Assembly (NCBI RefSeq): GCF_900177245.1 | Contig: NZ_FXBM01000001.1 | Location: 682,001-746,000 of the forward strand | Direction: 5' to 3' | DNA: 64,000 bases | Source of the DNA: Rathayibacter oskolensis | GTDB lineage: Bacteria > Actinomycetota > Actinomycetes > Actinomycetales > Microbacteriaceae | Shown: piece by piece, positions 23,644-32,882 of the stretch | How positions within the stretch are numbered: position 1 is the first letter of the stretch | Layout: each line of letters opens with the position of its first letter | Notes under the pieces: model-generated | Database searches by the model: none | Told to the model about the DNA's origin: nothing | What the model saw: the letters and a program-made list of their open reading frames with translations, nothing else | Program-made: the position numbers and the translations under genes

Positions 23644-26538
23644 TCACCACCCCGTCGTGAGCACCTCGTCGAGCTGGTCGGCGAAGAAGTCGGCGCTCTC
23701 GCGGGTGAAGCACAGCGGCGGCTTGATCTTGAGCACGCACTGGCGATCCGAGGTGGGCTGCACGATGACGCCGCGCTCCCGGAGGCGCTCGCAGATCGCG
23801 CGGGTCTCCTCCGTCGCCGGCTCGAGGGTCTCGCGGTCGCGGACCAGCTCGAGCCCCAGGTAGAGCCCGTTCCCGTGGACCGCGCCGATCAGGGGGTGCC
23901 GCGCGGCGAGCTCCTCGAGGCGCGCCCGCAGGTGCGCTCCGACGACCCGGGCGTTCTCCTGGAGGCCCTCGCTCTCGATCACGTCGAGGACCGTCGAGCC
24001 GACGACGGAGCTGACCGGGCTCCCTCCCGCGGAGGAGAAGAAGTAGCCCTCGGAGCGGTAGTGCTCGGCGACCGCGCGGGTGGTGACGACGGCGCCGAGC
24101 GGATGCCCGTTGCCCATCGCCTTGGCGACGGCCACCACATCCGGGACCACGCCCTGCTGCTCGAAGCCCCAGAACCAGTCGCCGAGCCGCCCGTAGCCCA
24201 CCTGGACCTCATCGGCGATGCAGAGTCCTCCGTGGGCGCGGACGGCCGCGTAGACCGCCTCGAGATACCCGTCGGGGAGCGGGATGCCGCCCGCGTTGCC
24301 GTAGTAGGTCTCGGCGATGAAGCCGCCGGGGGGCGTGCCGGTGCGGGCCAATTGCTCGATGCGGGCGACCGCCTCCTCCGCGTACTTGTGCGACTCGGTG
24401 CCGCGGTGCACGCCGCGGTAGCTGTTCGGTGCGTCGAGGACGTGCACCCACGGCGGCCGGGTGCCGACCGCGTCGGGATTGTCGGCGACGGAGGTCGACA
24501 CGGCGTCCGAGAGACCGGACCAGCCGTGGTACGCCTCCCGGACGGCGACGACGTCGTCGCGGCCGGACCACGCGCGGGCGATGCGCAGGGCGAGATCGGT
24601 CGCCTCCGTGCCGCTGTTCACGAGCAGCACGGAGTCGAGGCCGTCGGGCAGCAGCGCCGCCAGCCGCTCGCAGAACTCGCCGATCGCGGGGTACGAGAAG
24701 CGCGAGTTGGTGTTGAGCAGCCGCCACTGCCGCGCCACGCGGTCGGCCAGGAGGGGGTGGCCGTGCCCGATCGAGGAGACGTTGTTCAGCACGTCGAGGT
24801 GCACGCGGCCGGAGTCGTCGACGAGGTGCTCGCGCCAGCCGCGGAGCATCGTGGGCGGCTCGTCGAAGTAGTGCTCCTGGACGTCGGCGAGGTGGGCGCG
24901 GCGACGATCGAGCACGGTGGCGTCGGGCCGGGGTGCCGGGAGGGTCGTCCCGAGGAGCAGCGGGGTCGGATCGATCAGGACGTCGAGCCAGGCATCGGCC
25001 CAGGACGGGCGCGCGAACCAGGGCGGGTCGACCTCGAGGGCGCGCGGCGCGGCCTGAGCGCGGAGGACGGCCGGAGCGACTCCGATCACCGCCCCGGCGG
25101 CGACCGCGGTGCCGGGGTCCGGGGCGTCCTCGACGCCGTCCAGGCGCAGCCGCACGTCGGCGGTCGCGAGGGTGACGCCTCCGGGGGCGCCGGCGACGAC
25201 CTCGGCGTCGAACGGGGCGAGGAGGGTCGTCGGGGCGGCGAGGTGGACCTCGACTCCGAGCGCCGTCGTCTCGGGCTCGTGAGCGGAGCGGGGTCGGGCG
25301 CGGGTCAGGCGGCGCTCGCCGTAGCGCAGGACCGCGGCCGGGGACCGGTCGGCGGACGCCTCGGCGGCCATCGCGTCGGCGACCAGACGGGACTCGTCGT
25401 CGAGCCAGCGCCCACCGTCGAGCACGGCGCTCTCGGGCGAGAGGTCGACGACGCAGTGGTCGAGACCGGCGAGGATCCGGGCGGTGCCGAGTGCCGCCGT
25501 CGGCGGTGTCGGCGCGCGCCCGAGGGTGCGGCGCACGAGGGCCTGCATCACCGGGAGCGGGGCGGCGGTCGCGCGCTCGAAGATCACGCGCTCGTGCTCG
25601 AGGTTCTCGCGGGCGTAGTCGTTGCCCGGGTCGTGCGCGAGCACGTCGTGGGCGCTGACCACGAGCACCGCTGCCCGCAGGACGACCAGCGGCCAGAGCG
25701 CCTCGACCTCGTCGCCCGAGAGCGGTCGCACGGAGTCGTAGGCCGCGGCGGCGCGGAGGACCGTCGGCGCCGAGGCGTCGGCGTGATGCAGGAGGGAGGA
25801 GATCGTGACCGCGAGCTCGCCGACCGCCCAGCCGGCGCCGAGATCGCCGAAGTCGATCACTCCGTCGGGGAGCGGCCCGTCGCCGACGACCACGTTGTCG
25901 TCGGTGAGATCGCCGTGGACGAGCTGAACGGGCAGCGCCTCCGCGAGTGCGTCGACGACCGCCCGCGCCTGGGCCGCCGCGGCGCGGATCGGCCGGGCGG
26001 CCCGGCGCGGGACCTGCTGGATCAGGGCGTCGACGACCTCGCCGGCGTTGCGCAGATCCCACTGGCCCGTGTCCTCGAGGCCCGTCAGCGGCTGCTCCGC
26101 GAGCGCCAGGTCGATCCGCGCCGCGAGCGAGCCCATCGCCCGGACGAGCGAGGGGGAGAGGTAGCCGCCGCCCGAGAGCGTCCTGCCGGGGACGAAGTCG
26201 AGCACCCGGGCGATCGCCGGGGTCCCGTCGAGATCGATGTCGCGCAGCAGCCGACCCTTCCGGTCGGGTCGGACGCGCGGGAGCCGCACGCCGTGGAGGT
26301 GCTCGGCGAGGCGGGCGACCGCCTCCGTCTGCGCCGCGAGGACGCCGGCAGGGATCGCAGGGTTCGCGACCTTGAGCAGGAACCGCTCGTCGCCCGACTC
26401 GAGCAGCAGGTTGCGATCCTGGTTGCTGCCGAGGTCGTGGAGCGTCCCCTTCAGTCCGTAGCGCTTGCGCAGGAAGGCGGCCGCGAGAGCGTGGTCGAGG
26501 GCGGGCGGAGGCGGCGGTGCGGCGAAGTCGGACGGCAT
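23644..26538 (-). CDS. Fusion: APH-type kinase, M23-like fold and class III aminotransferase
   Basis: 964-residue multidomain protein. Residues about 20-330 are an aminoglycoside-phosphotransferase-like kinase with HGDLTDDN (His208, Asp210) and VIDFGDLG. The middle part (about 440-560) has a beta-rich region (LLAPFDAEVVAGAPGGV) like a lysostaphin/M23 barrel without obvious zinc ligands. Residues about 580-964 form a PLP-dependent class III aminotransferase: VNSGTEATDLALRIAR, IADEVQVGYGRLGDWFWGF and the Schiff-base Lys806 in VVAVAKAMGNGHPLG. Such triple fusions occur in many bacteria and relate to ethanolamine-phosphate phospholyase-like enzymes. The kinase half may phosphorylate an amino alcohol that the second half then acts on; this is inference. 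Confidence 0.85.
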   Translation of the reverse strand: MPSDFAAPPPPPALDHALAAAFLRKRYGLKGTLHDLGSNQDRNLLLESGDERFLLKVANPAIPAGVLAAQTEAVARLAEHLHGVRLPRVRPDRKGRLLRDIDLDGTPAIARVLDFVPGRTLSGGGYLSPSLVRAMGSLAARIDLALAEQPLTGLEDTGQWDLRNAGEVVDALIQQVPRRAARPIRAAAAQARAVVDALAEALPVQLVHGDLTDDNVVVGDGPLPDGVIDFGDLGAGWAVGELAVTISSLLHHADASAPTVLRAAAAYDSVRPLSGDEVEALWPLVVLRAAVLVVSAHDVLAHDPGNDYARENLEHERVIFERATAAPLPVMQALVRRTLGRAPTPPTAALGTARILAGLDHCVVDLSPESAVLDGGRWLDDESRLVADAMAAEASADRSPAAVLRYGERRLTRARPRSAHEPETTALGVEVHLAAPTTLLAPFDAEVVAGAPGGVTLATADVRLRLDGVEDAPDPGTAVAAGAVIGVAPAVLRAQAAPRALEVDPPWFARPSWADAWLDVLIDPTPLLLGTTLPAPRPDATVLDRRRAHLADVQEHYFDEPPTMLRGWREHLVDDSGRVHLDVLNNVSSIGHGHPLLADRVARQWRLLNTNSRFSYPAIGEFCERLAALLPDGLDSVLLVNSGTEATDLALRIARAWSGRDDVVAVREAYHGWSGLSDAVSTSVADNPDAVGTRPPWVHVLDAPNSYRGVHRGTESHKYAEEAVARIEQLARTGTPPGGFIAETYYGNAGGIPLPDGYLEAVYAAVRAHGGLCIADEVQVGYGRLGDWFWGFEQQGVVPDVVAVAKAMGNGHPLGAVVTTRAVAEHYRSEGYFFSSAGGSPVSSVVGSTVLDVIESEGLQENARVVGAHLRARLEELAARHPLIGAVHGNGLYLGLELVRDRETLEPATEETRAICERLRERGVIVQPTSDRQCVLKIKPPLCFTRESADFFADQLDEVLTTGW

Positions 26539-26611
26539 GCGGGGTCCTGTCGTGCGGGGGCGGGGTGCCTCCATGATCGCGCGTGCCGCGGCACTCGGGA
26601 CCCGGTCGCTC

Positions 26612-27046
26612 TCAGCGGTGGCTCGGCGAGGCGAGGGCTCGCAGCGCGACGACGACCGACTCCGCGAGCTCGTCGCCCACGACCCGACGCCACCTCTGGT
26701 ACGCGGCTTCGAATCCGGCGGCTCCGACCGCGATCGCTTCGCGGCCCCGCTCCGAGACGACGAGGTGCTTCCGGCGCGCGTCGCCGACATCGGCGGTCCG
26801 CTCGACGTAGCCGGAGCGCTCCAGCGAGGCGATCGTCTTCGCGGCCGCCTGCCTGCTGACATCGAGCGCCCGGCCGAGGTCGGCGGCGCTGTCCGCTCCC
26901 GCGTCGATCGCCTGCAGAGCGAACTCGGCGGCGACGGTGAGATCTGGGTGGCCCGCTCTTGCGAGTTCCGATCGGGCGCTCTCGACCATCGCGTCGAACG
27001 ACCTCGTCAGCAGCTGTGCGAGCTGTACTCCGGAGTCGCCCTGCAT
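26612..27046 (-). CDS. MarR-family transcriptional regulator
   Basis: 144-residue winged-helix regulator from ATG at 27046, preceded by GTGAGGG. The DNA-binding elements are DSAADLGRALDVSRQAAAKT, IASLERSGYVERTADVGDAR and the wing RKHLVVSERGREAIAVG. It is divergent from an epoxide-hydrolase-like gene. Two related palindromic motifs (27077-27087 and 27102-27118) fill the space between them, so it probably represses both itself and that hydrolase. Confidence 0.87.
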   Translation of the reverse strand: MQGDSGVQLAQLLTRSFDAMVESARSELARAGHPDLTVAAEFALQAIDAGADSAADLGRALDVSRQAAAKTIASLERSGYVERTADVGDARRKHLVVSERGREAIAVGAAGFEAAYQRWRRVVGDELAESVVVALRALASPSHR

Positions 27047-27071
27047 GCCCTCACCGTAGCGCCACTCCCTC

Positions 27072-27118
27072 GTTGACAACCAGGTTGCGCAGGGGCATAA
27101 TTGACAACCTAGTTGTCA
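27072..27118. promoter_or_regulatory. Paired operators between MarR and hydrolase genes
   Basis: Two copies of TTGACAACCWRGTTG stand 28 bases apart. The right one extends to the inverted repeat TGACAAC CTA GTTGTCA (27102-27118); the left one contains CAACC A GGTTG (27077-27087). Each fits a MarR dimer. The right site covers the likely promoter of the hydrolase gene that starts at 27134. Confidence 0.72.
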
Positions 27119-27133
27119 TACAGAGGAGCTCGC

Positions 27134-28021
27134 ATGTCCGTCACACCCCGCCCCGCCTCCCTCCCCGAGGTCGAGCACCACCGCGTCGAGGTCAACGGCA
27201 CCGCGCTGCACTACGTCACTGCCGGGGACGAGTCGGCACCGCCCCTCCTGCTCGTGCACGGGTTCCCGGAGTCGTGGTGGGCCTTCCACCGCCTCATCCC
27301 GCTCCTCACCGCGGAACTCCGGGTCATCGCGGTCGATCTCCGCGGTTTCGGCGACTCCGCCACCGCCGAGGAGGACTTCACCAGCGCCGACGCCGCCGAG
27401 GATCTGCACGCCCTGATCACGACCCTGGCGGTCGGGCCCGTCCACCTCGCCGGACAGGACATCGCCGGCGGCGCGCTCTACCGGCTCGCCACCGACCATC
27501 CCCACGACGTGCGGAGCATCATCGCCACCGAGATGGGGCTCGCCGGGTTCGGCCTCGAGGGCTTCGCCGACATCACCCACGGGGGCTCGTGGCACATCGG
27601 CGCTCTCACCGCGCCGGGGATCGCACGACTGCTCTTCACCGGGCGCGAACGAGAGCTGCTCGGCGCCTGGGCGTTCCCCTCGATGACGGCCGTGCCCGGC
27701 GCGATCACCGACGCCGACATCGACGAGTTCGCCCGGGGGTTCTCCCGCGAGAACGGCTGGAACGGCGCCGTCGGGCTCTACCGGTCGATGCTCGGCGAAG
27801 GGGCGGACTTCCGGCTGCGCGCCGGGACTCCCCTCTCCGTCCCCGCCCTCGCCGTCGGAGGCTTCGGTGGAGCGTTCACGGCGCGGACCCTCGAGCAGGT
27901 CACCGAGGGGCCGATCACCGCCGTCGAGCTCGACGGCGTCGGTCACTACGTCGCGCTGGAGGACCCCGAACGGCTGGCCGCCGCGATCCTCGCCTTCGTC
28001 GCCGCCGCGGAGGGCAGCTGA
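27134..28021 (+). CDS. Alpha/beta hydrolase, epoxide-hydrolase-like
   Basis: 295-residue alpha/beta hydrolase. The oxyanion motif is HGFPESWW, the nucleophile Asp109 lies in GQDIAGG, and the catalytic His271 in GVGHYVALEDPE. An Asp nucleophile rather than Ser points to epoxide hydrolase or dehalogenase-type chemistry. GAGGAG before the ATG at 27134 supports the start. A divergent MarR regulator and two operators suggest induction by a toxic organic compound. Confidence 0.87.
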   Translation: MSVTPRPASLPEVEHHRVEVNGTALHYVTAGDESAPPLLLVHGFPESWWAFHRLIPLLTAELRVIAVDLRGFGDSATAEEDFTSADAAEDLHALITTLAVGPVHLAGQDIAGGALYRLATDHPHDVRSIIATEMGLAGFGLEGFADITHGGSWHIGALTAPGIARLLFTGRERELLGAWAFPSMTAVPGAITDADIDEFARGFSRENGWNGAVGLYRSMLGEGADFRLRAGTPLSVPALAVGGFGGAFTARTLEQVTEGPITAVELDGVGHYVALEDPERLAAAILAFVAAAEGS

Positions 28022-28076
28022 CCTCGATCCCGTCCCGGGATGCCGCACGGTCGTCCGGTAGGAGGCCCGGCGAGCG

Positions 28077-29543
28077 TCAAGGCGCGTACGCGGCCGGGTC
28101 GAAGCGCCCGAGCTCCTCGCGGAACGCGAACGCGAAGTCGGGCCACAGGAGCGTCAGGCGGTGGGTCGCTGCGTCGACGTACCAGCTCTCGCAGCCGCCG
28201 TTCGTCCAGACGGTGTCGGCACTCAGCGCATCCACTCGGGCGACGGAGGCGGCCTCGGCCTCCGCAGTCACCTCGAGCACCTCGATCCCGGAGCTGTCGC
28301 GGTGGTCGAGTGCCGCGAGGACGTAGTCGACCTGCGTCTCGATCATGTGGATCGCGGAGTTGTGGCCGAGGCTCGCGTTGGGACCGTTGATGACGAAGAG
28401 GTTCGGGAAGCCGTGGATCGCTGTCGAGTCGTAGGCAGCCATGCCGTCGGCCCAGCGGTCGGCCAGCAGCACCCCGCCGCGGCCGCGGATCCGCCTCGCG
28501 AACGGGGGACGGGTCGAGTGGAAGCCGGTCGCGAAGACGAGCACGTCGACCTCGTGCGCGGCGCCGTCGTCGCCGATCGCCGCGGAGCCCTCCACCCGGC
28601 GCAGCGGGCTCGGGACCACCCGCACGTGCTTTTGCGCGAGCGCCGGGTAGTAGTCGTCCGAGAGCAGGACGCGCTTGCAGCCGATCTCGTAGTCCGGGGT
28701 GAGAGCGGCGCGCAGTGCGGGGTCGGCGATCTGCGCGGCGAGGTGGCCGAGCGCCTCCTGCCGCAGCCGGTCGATCGCGGCCGGGAGGCCGACGCGACCG
28801 GCGAAGCCGAGCTCGGCGCGCCAGAACAGCTCCTCGCGGAGCCGCTCGAGCGCACCAGGCACTCGGGCGAGGGCTCGCCGCTCCTCGAGCGGGTACTCGC
28901 GGTTCCGGCGCGGGACGACGTAGGGAGCCGAGCGCTGGAAGAGCACCACCTCGGCGGCCCGCTCGGCGAGGTGCGGCACGATCTGCACGGCGGAGGCGCC
29001 GGAGCCGACGATGCCGACGCGGGCGCCGTCGAGGCGCACGTCGTCCTGCCAGCGCGCCGAGTGGAAGGCGGGGCCGGGGAACGCGTCGAGGCCGGGGATC
29101 GCGGGCAGGCGCGGCTCCGAGAGCCGCCCGGCGCAGACCACGAGCACCGCGGCGGAGTAGTCGCCGCGCGAGGTGCGCACGCTCCAGCGCCGCGCCTCGT
29201 CGTCGAACGCCATCTCGAGCACGTCGGTGCCGAGCCGGAGGTGAGGCGCGAGCCGCTCCCGCTCGACGACGCGCTCGAGGTAGGCCTGGATCTCGGCGCC
29301 GGGCGCGTAGAAGGCCGACCAGTCGGGCTCGGGCGCGAAGGAGTAGGAGTAGAGGTGCGAGGGGATGTCGCACGAGACGTTGGGGTAGTGGTTGTCGCGC
29401 CAGGTGCCGCCCACTCGCTCGGCCCGCTCGAGCACCGCGAAGGAGGCGCCGCCCCGGCGCGCGAGTCGCGCCGCCGCCCCGATCCCCGCGAATCCGGCGC
29501 CGACGATCAGGACATCGACGTCCGACGCTCCCTCGACGCCCAT
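28077..29543 (-). CDS. FAD-dependent monooxygenase, Baeyer-Villiger type
   Basis: 488-residue flavoprotein. The FAD-binding Rossmann motif is VDVLIVGAGFAGIGAAARLA, the second NADPH-binding motif is VGIVGSGASAVQI, and the Baeyer-Villiger fingerprint appears as FPGPAFHSARWQ between them. HYPNVSCDIPSHLYS is also typical. It oxidises ketones or other organics with O2 and NADPH in the cytoplasm. Its ATG overlaps the stop of the alpha/beta hydrolase gene (TGATG), so the two are coupled. A Baeyer-Villiger enzyme followed by a hydrolase would convert a ketone to an ester and cleave it, a plausible catabolic pair. Confidence 0.87.
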   Translation of the reverse strand: MGVEGASDVDVLIVGAGFAGIGAAARLARRGGASFAVLERAERVGGTWRDNHYPNVSCDIPSHLYSYSFAPEPDWSAFYAPGAEIQAYLERVVERERLAPHLRLGTDVLEMAFDDEARRWSVRTSRGDYSAAVLVVCAGRLSEPRLPAIPGLDAFPGPAFHSARWQDDVRLDGARVGIVGSGASAVQIVPHLAERAAEVVLFQRSAPYVVPRRNREYPLEERRALARVPGALERLREELFWRAELGFAGRVGLPAAIDRLRQEALGHLAAQIADPALRAALTPDYEIGCKRVLLSDDYYPALAQKHVRVVPSPLRRVEGSAAIGDDGAAHEVDVLVFATGFHSTRPPFARRIRGRGGVLLADRWADGMAAYDSTAIHGFPNLFVINGPNASLGHNSAIHMIETQVDYVLAALDHRDSSGIEVLEVTAEAEAASVARVDALSADTVWTNGGCESWYVDAATHRLTLLWPDFAFAFREELGRFDPAAYAP

Positions 29544-30358
29544 CAGACCCTCATCCGGGGCAGGACCGACCCCGCGGGGTCGCGGTGCGGGTCGGCGAGG
29601 AAGTGCTCGAGGAGCGCCAGCAGCTCGGCCGGGCGCTCGGCGAGCACCGCGTGCCCCGAGTCGACAACGGCGTAGCGGGCGTCCTCGATCGCGCCGACGA
29701 GAGCCTCCGCACCCTCGATCCCGACGACGGCGTCGGCGGCGCAGCCGACCACGAGGGTCGGCACGCGCACGCGGGCGGCTCCCGCGAGGGAGTCGGCACC
29801 CGCGGCCGCTGCGACGAGCGCCGAGTCGACGGCGAACGGCGACGGGCGGCCGGGCCCGAGCTCGGCGAGCGAGCGGACGGCGATCAGCCGCGCGAGGTCG
29901 GCGCGCGCCTCCGGACGGGCGGCGAGCGACTCCCAGAGCCGTGCGAAGGTCTCGAGGCGCTCGGTGGGGCGCAGCCAGCCGGCGACGAGTGCGAGCGCCC
30001 GGAGGCGCGGGTCGCCGGCGGCCGAGATCGCGACCGCGGCGCCGAGGGAGTGACCCACCACGACTGCGTCCTCGGCGCCCAGGGCGTCGAGCGCGGCGCC
30101 GACCGCACGGGCACCGTCGCGGCCGGGGTCCGCGAGGTCGGCGAGCTCGAGCGCGGCGACTCTCCGCCGCCGCGCGAGCATCGGCAGCAGCAGCGCGGAG
30201 TCGGCGCGCACGCCCCGGCCGGGGCCCGTCACGAGGAGGACGAGCGACGTGCTCGGCGCTCCGGCCGAGAGGAGGCGGACGGGAGCGCCGCCGACGTCGA
30301 CCGTCGACTCCCGGACGAGGGCGGCCTGACGCTCGAGGAACTCGGCGCGCCGCGTCAT
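29543..30358 (-). CDS. Alpha/beta hydrolase
   Basis: 271-residue hydrolase. The nucleophile elbow is VVVGHSLGAAVAIS (Ser in GHSLG), and the C-terminal His lies in VVDSGHAVLAERP. The oxyanion strand VLLVTGPGRG replaces the usual HG motif. The start at 30358 overlaps the FO synthase stop (ATGA) and its stop overlaps the monooxygenase start, placing it in the middle of a tightly coupled operon. It may hydrolyse the ester made by the monooxygenase. Substrate is not known. Confidence 0.85.
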   Translation of the reverse strand: MTRRAEFLERQAALVRESTVDVGGAPVRLLSAGAPSTSLVLLVTGPGRGVRADSALLLPMLARRRRVAALELADLADPGRDGARAVGAALDALGAEDAVVVGHSLGAAVAISAAGDPRLRALALVAGWLRPTERLETFARLWESLAARPEARADLARLIAVRSLAELGPGRPSPFAVDSALVAAAAGADSLAGAARVRVPTLVVGCAADAVVGIEGAEALVGAIEDARYAVVDSGHAVLAERPAELLALLEHFLADPHRDPAGSVLPRMRV

Positions 30359-32754
30359 GACACGCGGCGGACGCGCGACTCCCGCAGCGGCAGTCGCAGC
30401 CGCGACACCCCGGGTGCCGTCGGCGCGTCCGGCCGGAGGGCGCGGTCGGGCGCGACGATCCCGTAGTCGGTGGTGCGCTGGCGCCAGCCGCGCCCGATCT
30501 CGCCGGCGAGCCGTGCCACCGTGGCCATGTCGAGCGAGCGGTGCGCCTCCGGGCCGACCTCCGGCCGGGTCCCGTCGAGCAGCAGCCCGCCGAGGTCGTC
30601 GGCGCCGCCGCGCAGCAGCACCTGGGAGGCGTGCAGCCCGAGCTTCGTCCACGCCGTCTGCACGTGCGGGATCCGCCCGTGCAGGAGGAGGCGCGCCACC
30701 GCGTGGACCGCGCGCGTCTCGCGGAGGGTCGGTCCACCACGGGTGAGCCGGACGACGTCGGGCGCGGCCTCGGCCGGGACGAAGGGCATCGCGATGAACT
30801 CGGTGAACCCGCCGGTCTCGTCCTGGATCGCGGCGAGCGTTCGGAGGTGCGCGAGCTGCTGCTCCGGGGTCTCGAGATGCCCGTAGACCATGGTCGCGGT
30901 CGAGCGGAGGCCGACGCGGTGCGCCGCCGTCACCGACTGCCGCCACTCGGCGACGCTCGGGTCGGTGCCTGCGCTCAGCACGCGGCGGACGTCGTCGTCG
31001 AGGATTCGCGCGGCCGTCCCGGGCACGGAGTCGACACCGGCGTCGCGGAGCGCCTCGAGCATCTCGGTCGGCGTGCGACCCGTGCGCAGCGCGGCGTCGA
31101 GGATCTCGCCCAGACGGAAGGCGTGCAGGTGCAGCCCGGGCTGCCGCGCCTTCAGAGTGCGCGCGATGCGGAGGAGGTCGTCGCCCGAGTGCTCCGGCGG
31201 CAGCGCGCCCTGGAGGCAGAGCTCGGTCGCGCCGAGGGCGAAGGCCTCGTCGGCGAGCTCCTCCAGGAGCTCGACGGTGAGCCCGCCGGCGCCCCAGAGG
31301 GAGGTGTCGATGTTGCGGTTCGCGACCACGCTGACGGCATCGCCGACCGCCTCGCGACGCACGTCGTCCGCGAGCGCGGCGAGCGCCTCCAGATCGTCGC
31401 CGTCGGCCTCGAGCAGCGCGAGGTAGTCGGAGTCGCCGAGACCGGCGGGGTCGGCCGCCGCGCGCTCGAGCACCGGCGCGAGGCCGGGGGCCGGCGGCCG
31501 GGCGGGCGCGGCGAGGGTCTCGACGTAGGCGCGGGGCAGCACCGCGGCCGACTCGTCGGCGAGCCACGACTCCCGATCGGCGAGCGCGAGCACGTAGGGC
31601 TCGACCCGCGGATCGATCCAGGTCGGGGAGTCGCGGAGGTACTGCGGGTGGGCGGTGAGGCGCTCGCGCAGCACGTATCCGGCGTTCGCCGTCAGCCGGG
31701 CGAGGTCGTCGATGTTCGGCCACGGCCGCTCGGGGTTCACGTGGTCGGCGGTGAGCGGGCTCACCCCGCCCCAGTCGTCGATCCCCGCGCGGATGAGCAG
31801 GCCGAGCTCCTGCTCGTCGGTGAGGTTGGGCGGCGCCTGGATCGTCACGTCGGCTCCGAGCACGAGGCGCGCGACGGCCACGTTCGCGACGTACTCCTGC
31901 AGCTCGAGGTCGACCTCGTTCTGCATCGCCGTGCGGGGCTTCGCGCGGAAGTTCTGCACGATGCACTCCTGCACGTGACCCCAGCGCTCGTGCGACTCGC
32001 GGATCGCGAAGAGCGCGTCGGCGCGCTCCGCCTGATTCTCGCCGATCCCGAGCAGGACGCCGGTGGTGAACGGGATGCGGCTGCGTCCCGCATCCTCGAG
32101 GACCCGGAGGCGGAGGGCCGGGTCCTTGTCGGGGGAGCCGTAGTGCACTCCGCCCTTCTCGGACCAGAGCCGGTCGGCCGTGGTCTCGAGCATCATGCCC
32201 ATCGAGGGCGCGACGGGCCGGAGGCGCTGCAGCTCGGCCCACGACATCACGCCGGGGTTGAGGTGGGTGACCATCCCGGTCTCGGTCATCACCAGCACCG
32301 CCATCGCGCGGACGTACTCGAGCGTCGAGGCGTAGCCGTGCTCGGCCAACCAGGCGCGGGCCACCGGCCAGCGGTCCTCCGGGCGGTCGCCGAGGGTGAA
32401 CAGCGCCTCCTTGCAGCCGAGCGCCGCGCCGGCCCTCGCGACCTCGAGGATCTCCTCCGGCTCCATGAAGGTCGACTCGCGCTTGGCCGCGAGACCGCCG
32501 GGGGTCTCGACGAAGACGCAGTAGTGGCACCGGTCGCGGCAGAGCTTCGTCAGCGGGACGAACACCTTGCGGGAGTAGGTGATCACGGCCGGGCGGCCGC
32601 GCAGCGCGAGACCCTCGTCGCGGAGCCGGCCCGCCGCCTCCAGGAGCAGCTCGAGGTCGGCGCCGCGCGCCGAGAGGAGGGTCTCGGCGCTCGTGCGCGT
32701 GATCGGCTCGCCGTCGGCGAGGCGGGCGAGGAGGTCGGCCGTGGCAGCGGTCAT
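30355..32754 (-). CDS. fbiC: Bifunctional FO synthase (CofG/CofH fusion) with a degenerate CofH half
   Basis: 799-residue protein for making 7,8-didemethyl-8-hydroxy-5-deazariboflavin (FO), the F420 chromophore, from tyrosine and a pyrimidine. The CofG half is intact: the radical-SAM cluster motif is Cys72, Cys76 and Cys79 in LCRDRCHYC, followed by LFTLGDRPEDRW and NFRAKPRTAM. The CofH half keeps NRNI (from residue 479), GATELCLQG, SVPGTAARILDDDVR, GFTEFIAMPFVP and VQTAWTKLG. However, the segment that should carry its own CxxxCxxC is replaced by a short DTSLWGAGGLTVELLE without cysteines. The CofH reaction may therefore be lost or supplied elsewhere. It is coupled to the downstream hydrolase by ATGA. 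Confidence 0.85.
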   Translation of the reverse strand: MTAATADLLARLADGEPITRTSAETLLSARGADLELLLEAAGRLRDEGLALRGRPAVITYSRKVFVPLTKLCRDRCHYCVFVETPGGLAAKRESTFMEPEEILEVARAGAALGCKEALFTLGDRPEDRWPVARAWLAEHGYASTLEYVRAMAVLVMTETGMVTHLNPGVMSWAELQRLRPVAPSMGMMLETTADRLWSEKGGVHYGSPDKDPALRLRVLEDAGRSRIPFTTGVLLGIGENQAERADALFAIRESHERWGHVQECIVQNFRAKPRTAMQNEVDLELQEYVANVAVARLVLGADVTIQAPPNLTDEQELGLLIRAGIDDWGGVSPLTADHVNPERPWPNIDDLARLTANAGYVLRERLTAHPQYLRDSPTWIDPRVEPYVLALADRESWLADESAAVLPRAYVETLAAPARPPAPGLAPVLERAAADPAGLGDSDYLALLEADGDDLEALAALADDVRREAVGDAVSVVANRNIDTSLWGAGGLTVELLEELADEAFALGATELCLQGALPPEHSGDDLLRIARTLKARQPGLHLHAFRLGEILDAALRTGRTPTEMLEALRDAGVDSVPGTAARILDDDVRRVLSAGTDPSVAEWRQSVTAAHRVGLRSTATMVYGHLETPEQQLAHLRTLAAIQDETGGFTEFIAMPFVPAEAAPDVVRLTRGGPTLRETRAVHAVARLLLHGRIPHVQTAWTKLGLHASQVLLRGGADDLGGLLLDGTRPEVGPEAHRSLDMATVARLAGEIGRGWRQRTTDYGIVAPDRALRPDAPTAPGVSRLRLPLRESRVRRVS

Positions 32755-32803
32755 GCGGGTGCGGCTCTTCCGGAGGGGTCGGCCGACGCGGAGTCGGCGG
32801 GCG

Positions 32804-32835
32804 GGTCTGCGGCGTGCGGGGTCTGCGGCGTGCGG
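32804..32835. repeat. Tandem 16-base duplication
   Basis: GGTCTGCGGCGTGCGG is present twice in exact tandem, in the 128-base gap between the G6PDH gene and the FO synthase gene. It may be a slippage product. Confidence 0.6.
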
Positions 32836-32882
32836 GTCGGGGTCGTCCGTCGCGACGGCCGTGATCGGCGTCGCGGCTCGGG

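Noticed and set aside
23875-26859. 994-residue open frame on the plus strand opposite the kinase-aminotransferase fusion
   Set aside because: It is an antisense shadow of a GC-rich gene: the minus strand has complete enzyme motifs over the same span, while this frame is an Arg/Gly/Asp-rich string without domains.
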